A DNA stretch of 64,000 nucleotides from contig CAJTAK010000009.1 in NCBI GenBank assembly GCA_910574255.1, positions 62,001 to 126,000 on the forward strand. Reading direction: 5' to 3'. Below the pieces are notes generated by a model. The model did no database searches. It had not been told where the DNA came from and saw nothing but the letters and a program-made list of their open reading frames with translations. Of the stretch, positions 60,341 through 64,000 are shown piece by piece. The first letter of the stretch is position 1; each line of letters starts with the position of its first letter. A program made the translations under genes and the position numbers. This stretch comes from Clostridia bacterium (lineage in GTDB: Bacteria > Bacillota > Clostridia > Lachnospirales > Lachnospiraceae).

Positions 60341-60498
60341 CCCTTCTTTTAGTTTCAATAATTAAAATTAAATTTCATTTATTGTGTTTTTATATTAGCA
60401 CACTCGTTTCCAATCCGCAATATGTAATATCATCAAAAAATATAGTTATTTTTTTGTGCATTTTTCACACAATTTTTTTACTGAAACTAAACGAAGGG
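60341..60498. repeat. Paired 20-bp inverted repeats flanking the catabolic promoter
   Basis: The 20 bp at 60341-60360 and the reverse complement of 60479-60498 agree at 18 of 20 positions (CCCTTC-TTTAGTTTCA core). The left copy overlaps the ribosome site of the TIM-barrel gene; the right copy lies upstream of the promoter. They could be two regulator sites, or pair in read-through RNA. Confidence 0.75.
60392..60420 (-). promoter_or_regulatory. Promoter of the TIM-barrel/dehydrogenase/transaldolase operon
   Basis: TTGCGG (60420-60415), a 17-bp spacer and TAATAT (60397-60392) on the minus strand lie about 60 bp before the start codon. Confidence 0.75.
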
Positions 60499-60552
60499 CA
60501 ATACAGGCTTTGAATTTACATGCGTTTCTGTCTGCTCACTGCCAGAGAAGTC

Positions 60553-60594
60553 AAAAAAACTGCCGAATTCTTATTCAGAATTCGACAGTTTTTT
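60553..60594 (-). terminator. Bidirectional terminator between iclR and the catabolic operon
   Basis: A long stem AAAAAACTG.CGAATTC with GAATTCG.CAGTTTTTT (one mismatch) encloses a 7-nt loop. A/T-runs on each side make it effective in both directions. It isolates the IclR gene from the genes it probably controls. Confidence 0.88.
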
Positions 60595-60609
60595 GGTTTA
60601 ATCCTTTTA

Positions 60610-61413
60610 CTAAACATTTAGATAGCTGATACCTATAACGTTGGAGAGCTCCTTTGAGATTTCTTTTAAATATTCCAATTTAGATTCAATCACCTCTGAT
60701 GTCATTCGGACCGTCGGCCCTGTAACACTGACCCCAGCAACAATTCTTCCGGAATCATTATAAACCGGATATGCAATACACCGCATACCTATCTCACTTT
60801 CTTCATCATCAATAGCATAGCCCCGGGCTTTGACGTCCGCAAGCTCTTTCAGCAAATCCTCTTTTGTGCAGATTGTATTCTCTGTATATCGGTGAAGTCC
60901 CTTCTTTTCAATCAGCATGTCAAGCTCTTCCATTGTATACTGTGTCAGCATTAACTTTCCATTACCTGTACTGTGCATGGATACTGCATTTCCTACAAAC
61001 TGCTGCCCCATAAGGATTCGATTCGCTGCGCTTGCTACATCTATGTAAACCATCATCATATTGCGCTCAACAGAAATACAGGTGGATTCTCCAAAATCAT
61101 TGGAAAGCTGTACCAGAAATGGATGCGTGAATTTTTGTATCTCGATATTATTTTCATGAATATGAGCTATTCTGCAGAGCTTCAGCGTCAAAAAATACCG
61201 CATAGTTTCACTTTCCTGATCCACATATCCGCATTTCTGAAGAGAATTTAAAAAGCGCAGTGTAGTGGCTGTATTATATCCAAAATACTCTGCAATATCC
61301 ATCAGACGTTTGGGCTCTTTACTTTCTGCCAGATACTCAATAATATTCAATGCTTTTTCAGATGATTGATTATATGATGTCATGTCAGTTTCTTTTTTTA
61401 CTTTTCCCCTCAT
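60610..61413 (-). CDS. IclR-family transcriptional regulator
   Basis: The 267-residue protein has an N-terminal winged helix (about 15-75, SEKALNIIEYLAES, YNTATTLRFLNSLQKCGYV) and a C-terminal IclR ligand-binding domain (about 90-260, STGNGKLMLTQY; GYAIDDEESEIGMRCIAYPV; AGVSVTGPTVRM). It likely regulates the downstream catabolic operon. The first ATG (61413) is listed; AGGGGG lies only 3 nt before it. An ATG at 61383 has a weaker site. Confidence 0.93.
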   Translation of the reverse strand: MRGKVKKETDMTSYNQSSEKALNIIEYLAESKEPKRLMDIAEYFGYNTATTLRFLNSLQKCGYVDQESETMRYFLTLKLCRIAHIHENNIEIQKFTHPFLVQLSNDFGESTCISVERNMMMVYIDVASAANRILMGQQFVGNAVSMHSTGNGKLMLTQYTMEELDMLIEKKGLHRYTENTICTKEDLLKELADVKARGYAIDDEESEIGMRCIAYPVYNDSGRIVAGVSVTGPTVRMTSEVIESKLEYLKEISKELSNVIGISYLNV

Positions 61414-61464
61414 TTTCCCCCTATGAATCTGGATGAATTTTCCAGTTCTTTCGCTTAATCTTTT

Positions 61465-61476
61465 TGAACATGTTCA
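61465..61476. promoter_or_regulatory. Perfect 12-bp palindrome upstream of iclR
   Basis: TGAACATGTTCA lies next to a TATACTATATAT -10-like region on the minus strand, about 55 bp before the iclR start. Likely an operator, possibly for IclR autoregulation; the protein cannot be named. The N2 spacing differs from the LexA type (N4). Confidence 0.6.
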
Positions 61477-61527
61477 TATATAGTATAGCAAACAGCTCTG
61501 TGAAAATAAAGAAAAAGTTCTGATACA

Positions 61528-62442
61528 TTACTCCGAAATCTGAAAATGCTGATAATCCTTAAGGCTCCGCCAATCTCCACCCCAGGTAAAGCCCCGTTCC
61601 GAAAATAGCTGCCAGCACAGATCCCCATCCTTTCCAATCTTGTGGGGAAAATCCGCCTCCCGATCTGCGTAAGGTTCGCTGCCCTCCGGTGAAATATGCT
61701 CCACGCCGTCCGGATAGGTTACATAAGGGTTGTAGAAAGGATTGATGTCAATAGCCAGCCCATATGCATGCCGGGAAAGGGTCTTGCTCCCCTCTACCAC
61801 ACGATAGTTAAAAGCCGATGTATTATTATCTAAAATAGAGGCATGATCATCCCCGTCATAATCATCAATTAGCCGCATCTTTTCAATCTGATACCCATTT
61901 TCATAGAGGATTTGAAAAATCTCCAGAATGGATTCCGCAATGGATTCATGAACCACCAGCTCCCCCACATGGGTCTGTTCATCGAAGCCTGCATACAAAA
62001 GCCGCAGATACCGCAGATCCTCCAATGCAATATCATCATTTTCCACATAGGAAATGCCGTTCATCCTGGCAAATACCTCCTCCGGAATCTCCTGTGCATA
62101 AAAAAGCTTTGAAGCCTCTTCCGGCGTAAGCGCCTGCTCCACAATCGTTCCGGACATACAGGTCAGGTAATCCGGCACTTCTTCCTCCGATTTAAGCATA
62201 TCTGTCTGGCTGTCATTTTCGGGAGTTTCTGCATCTGACTTTTCTTTTGTATTCTGCTGCTCCTCAACTCTCCAGGCTTCCAGCTCCTCCAAGCCTGCAT
62301 CCTCCCGATTGTCTGTCTGCTCCTGTTCTGGCTCCCTGTCATCCATATGATTTTCTTTCACGCATCCGCTTAACAGGCAAATAGTCATTCCTATAATAGA
62401 AATGACCATTTTTATAGAATTATTCCACTTCATCTGTTTCAC
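61528..62442 (-). CDS. M15-family peptidase lipoprotein
   Basis: The 304-residue protein has an N-terminal signal with lipobox LLSGC (C27), an acidic Glu/Asp/Gln-rich linker (about 30-95), and an M15-type peptidase domain (about 165-304) with zinc ligands in SRHAYGLAIDIN and the final DYQHFQI. It matches D-Ala-D-Ala/L-Ala-D-Glu-type M15 enzymes; the exact peptide bond is unknown. The GTG at 62442 has AGGAG 8 nt before it. Probably follows asd in one transcript (22-bp gap). Confidence 0.9.
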   Translation of the reverse strand: MKQMKWNNSIKMVISIIGMTICLLSGCVKENHMDDREPEQEQTDNREDAGLEELEAWRVEEQQNTKEKSDAETPENDSQTDMLKSEEEVPDYLTCMSGTIVEQALTPEEASKLFYAQEIPEEVFARMNGISYVENDDIALEDLRYLRLLYAGFDEQTHVGELVVHESIAESILEIFQILYENGYQIEKMRLIDDYDGDDHASILDNNTSAFNYRVVEGSKTLSRHAYGLAIDINPFYNPYVTYPDGVEHISPEGSEPYADREADFPHKIGKDGDLCWQLFSERGFTWGGDWRSLKDYQHFQISE

Positions 62443-62464
62443 AAAGCATTCTCCTATTTATCCC

Positions 62465-63553
62465 TTATGCCTTTGCCGCAATGTATCCCTGCGCTTTCAA
62501 AAACTCAGCACAGAGAACGGAGCCTCCGGCCGCACCGCGAACCGTGTTGTGGGAAAGGCCCACAAACTTCCAGTCATAGACATGATCCTCCCGGATTCTT
62601 CCGATAGAGATGCCCATGCCTTTCTCAAAGTCCACATCCAGCTTCACCTGGGGGCGGTTATCCTCCTCCATATACTGAATAAACTGCTTCGGTGCGCTGG
62701 GAAGCTCTAATTCCTGGGGCAGTCCCCGATAATTACGAAGCTTCTCTATAAGCTGTTCCTTTGTTACCTTTTTGCGGAACTTCACAAATACGGCCGCTGT
62801 ATGACCGTTCAGCACGGGAACTCGAATGCACTGACAGGTGATTACCGGCTCTTTGGCAAGCTTGATCTCGCCGTCTTCACAGGTTCCTAAGACACGTAAG
62901 GGCTCCTTCTCGCTCTTCTCTTCTTCGCCGCCAATGTAAGGAATCACATTCTCCACCATTTCCGGCCAATCCTTAAAGGTCTTTCCGGCGCCGGAAATCG
63001 CCTGATAAGTAGTTGCCACTACCTCATAAGGCTCAAACTCCTCCCATGCTTTCAGCGCAGGTGTGTAGGACTGAATGGAACAGTTGGGCTTTACAGCAAT
63101 AAAACCTCTCTTTGTTCCCAGACGCTTTTTCTGCTCCTCAATAATCTTCACATGCTCCGGGTTAATCTCCGGAATAATCATCGGTACATCCGGTGTCCAG
63201 CGGTGAGCACTGTTGTTGGAAACAACCGGTGTCTCGGTCTTTGCGTAAGCTTCCTCAATGGCACGAATCTCATCCTTAGTCATGTCCACGGCACTGAACA
63301 CAAAGTCCACCTCTGCGGCAACCTTTTCCACTTCATTTACATTCATAACTACAAGCTTCTTCACAGCCTCCGGCATAGGCGTAGTCATCTTCCAGCGGCC
63401 GCCTACTGCTTCCTCATAGGTTTTTCCTGCGCTTCTTTCGCTTGCTGCTATGGCAACAACCTCAAACCAGGGATGGTTCTCCAGCAGGGAAATAAACCGC
63501 TGTCCCACCATTCCCGTACCTCCTAAGATTCCAACTCTTAATCTGTCACTCAT
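62465..63553 (-). CDS. asd: Aspartate-semialdehyde dehydrogenase
   Basis: The 362-residue protein has the NADP-binding [10 protein letters not shown] (about 11-20), catalytic Cys in [10 protein letters not shown], and [12 protein letters not shown] near the C-terminus. It is the longer archaeal/yeast-like type. It makes aspartate semialdehyde for lysine, threonine, methionine and peptidoglycan diaminopimelate. The leader (63554-63680) has small inverted repeats but is too short for a lysine riboswitch. Confidence 0.96.
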   Translation of the reverse strand: MSDRLRVGILGGTGMVGQRFISLLENHPWFEVVAIAASERSAGKTYEEAVGGRWKMTTPMPEAVKKLVVMNVNEVEKVAAEVDFVFSAVDMTKDEIRAIEEAYAKTETPVVSNNSAHRWTPDVPMIIPEINPEHVKIIEEQKKRLGTKRGFIAVKPNCSIQSYTPALKAWEEFEPYEVVATTYQAISGAGKTFKDWPEMVENVIPYIGGEEEKSEKEPLRVLGTCEDGEIKLAKEPVITCQCIRVPVLNGHTAAVFVKFRKKVTKEQLIEKLRNYRGLPQELELPSAPKQFIQYMEEDNRPQVKLDVDFEKGMGISIGRIREDHVYDWKFVGLSHNTVRGAAGGSVLCAEFLKAQGYIAAKA

Positions 63554-63680
63554 TTTTCATACTCTCCTCTTTTTCCTCTGATGTGCGGCTTTTGGGAATC
63601 CGTAACCGTTCGACCGGCGAAGCTTGCCTTTCCTTAATACTGCCGCCTTTTCTATTGTTATGTATGATAACTTTTTATGT

Positions 63681-63709
63681 ATCCTAACGCATTTTATAAG
63701 AAAATGCAA
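63681..63709 (-). promoter_or_regulatory. Sigma-A promoter of asd
   Basis: TTGCAT (63709-63704), a 17-bp spacer and TAGGAT (63686-63681) lie about 130 bp before the start. The leader contains ATTAAGGAAA and the short palindromes GGCAAGCTTCGCC and CCGGTCGAACGG. Confidence 0.75.
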
Positions 63710-63740
63710 GTATTTATTTCCCTTAAGCTTCCGGCACCCT

Positions 63741-63773
63741 TTAAGCCAATGATGGATTGATTCATTGGCTTAA
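63741..63773 (-). other. 12-bp perfect hairpin at the end of the edge gene
   Basis: TTAAGCCAATGA (63741-63752) and TCATTGGCTTAA (63762-63773) enclose a 9-nt loop. The stop codon of the edge gene (63762-63764) is in the stem. No T-run follows, so termination is uncertain. Confidence 0.5.
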
Positions 63774-64000
63774 GCTCTGACAACAGCTTCTCACCATACA
63801 GCGTTTCCTCTCGCAGGCGATTCCATATTTGAGAATAGCAGTCATCCCATCCTCAAGAAGCCTCTCCTCATAGCCTTTCTTTTCTATCTGCTCCAATGCT
63901 TCCCTGCATCCCGTTTCCAGGCTGCTCTTATCCGGATATTTCACCTCAATCACAATTCCTATCTCGTCGTCCTCTATTTCAATCAGAATATCACTGAACC
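63762..64000 (-). CDS. C-terminal part of an AAA-ATPase-like / PD-(D/E)XK protein, cut by the right edge
   Basis: The frame is open to the last base. Visible residues FSDILIEIEDDEIGIVIEVKYP hold the D...E-x-K nuclease motif; the rest (REALEQIEKKGYEERL...ILKYGIACERKRC) matches the C-terminus of the DUF1703 family. The ATPase part would lie outside the window. It is a relative of the truncated gene at 44 kb. Confidence 0.85.
   Translation of the reverse strand, partial: FSDILIEIEDDEIGIVIEVKYPDKSSLETGCREALEQIEKKGYEERLLEDGMTAILKYGIACERKRCMVRSCCQSLSQ

Noticed and set aside
61465..61476. Palindrome before iclR as a LexA box
   Set aside because: GAAC and GTTC are separated by two bases rather than four, unlike the recA box.
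63554..63703. Lysine riboswitch upstream of asd
   Set aside because: The leader is too short and lacks the five-helix junction motifs.

Overview
The window looks like a chromosome segment of a motile, Gram-positive, low-to-mid GC Clostridia, most likely a Lachnospiraceae gut-type organism. The evidence is strong AAGGAGG-type ribosome sites, a FliY-type C-ring protein, CheC/CheD/CheV, the fliW-csrA pair next to flgM-flgN-flgK-flgL, and a Gram-positive type LexA site in front of recA. No 16S or species marker is present, so the assignment stops there.

Region 1 (about 0.3-31 kb, all on the minus strand, transcribed right to left) is a near-complete flagellar basal body/hook/export operon. A sigma-A promoter near 30.0 kb reads into a lytic transglycosylase, then flgB, fliE, fliF, fliG, fliH, fliI, fliJ, fliK, flgD, a TIGR02530-type gene, flgE, flbD, motA, motB, fliM, cheY, flgC, fliY, fliO, fliP, fliQ, fliR, flhB, flhA, fliA, two flgF/flgG-type rod genes, cheC, cheD, cheV, and a degenerate EAL/HDOD gene before a terminator. 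A stand-alone REC-HD-GYP-PAS-GGDEF cyclic-di-GMP enzyme follows. Oddities: flgC is displaced from flgB-fliE to between cheY and fliY; flhF/flhG are absent between flhA and fliA; FliP has no signal peptide; FliY carries two copies of a FliM-type CheY-docking peptide in its linker; and two tandem arrays of a 48-52 bp hairpin repeat sit between stop codon and ribosome site in front of flgD and fliK.

Region 2 (30.3-41.9 kb) is the late flagellar and chemotaxis block: cheA, cheW, cheR, cheB; then, behind a sigma-28-like -10 element, flgM, flgN, flgK, flgL, a DUF6470 gene, a terminator, and fliW-csrA. Divergent from cheA are a FliK-C-like gene and a small FlhB C-domain-like gene (YlqG/YlqH type). 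Flagellin, FliD, FliS and chemoreceptors are not in the window.

Region 3 (41.9-44.6 kb) holds a DUF4422 glycosyltransferase-like gene, a sugar-nucleotide epimerase/dehydratase and a 5'-truncated AAA-like/PD-(D/E)XK gene.

Region 4 (44.9-52.8 kb) is housekeeping: pnp, rpsO, eno, gpmI, yajC, recX, recA. The pnp leader has a single copy of the same repeat family seen in the flagellar operon.

Region 5 (52.9-61.4 kb) is an IclR-controlled catabolic cluster (TIM-barrel isomerase, 2-hydroxyacid dehydrogenase, two transaldolase-like genes, a liv-type ABC transporter, glycerate kinase) consistent with a hydroxypyruvate/glycerate route to 2-phosphoglycerate. It has been damaged: about 1.4 kb carrying an HxlR regulator and a divergent flavin-reductase gene sits between a truncated transaldolase and a livG lacking its Walker A half. 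The livK/H/M genes are missing.

Region 6 (61.5-64 kb) has an M15-type peptidase lipoprotein, asd, and the C-terminal end of a second PD-(D/E)XK-family gene running off the right edge.
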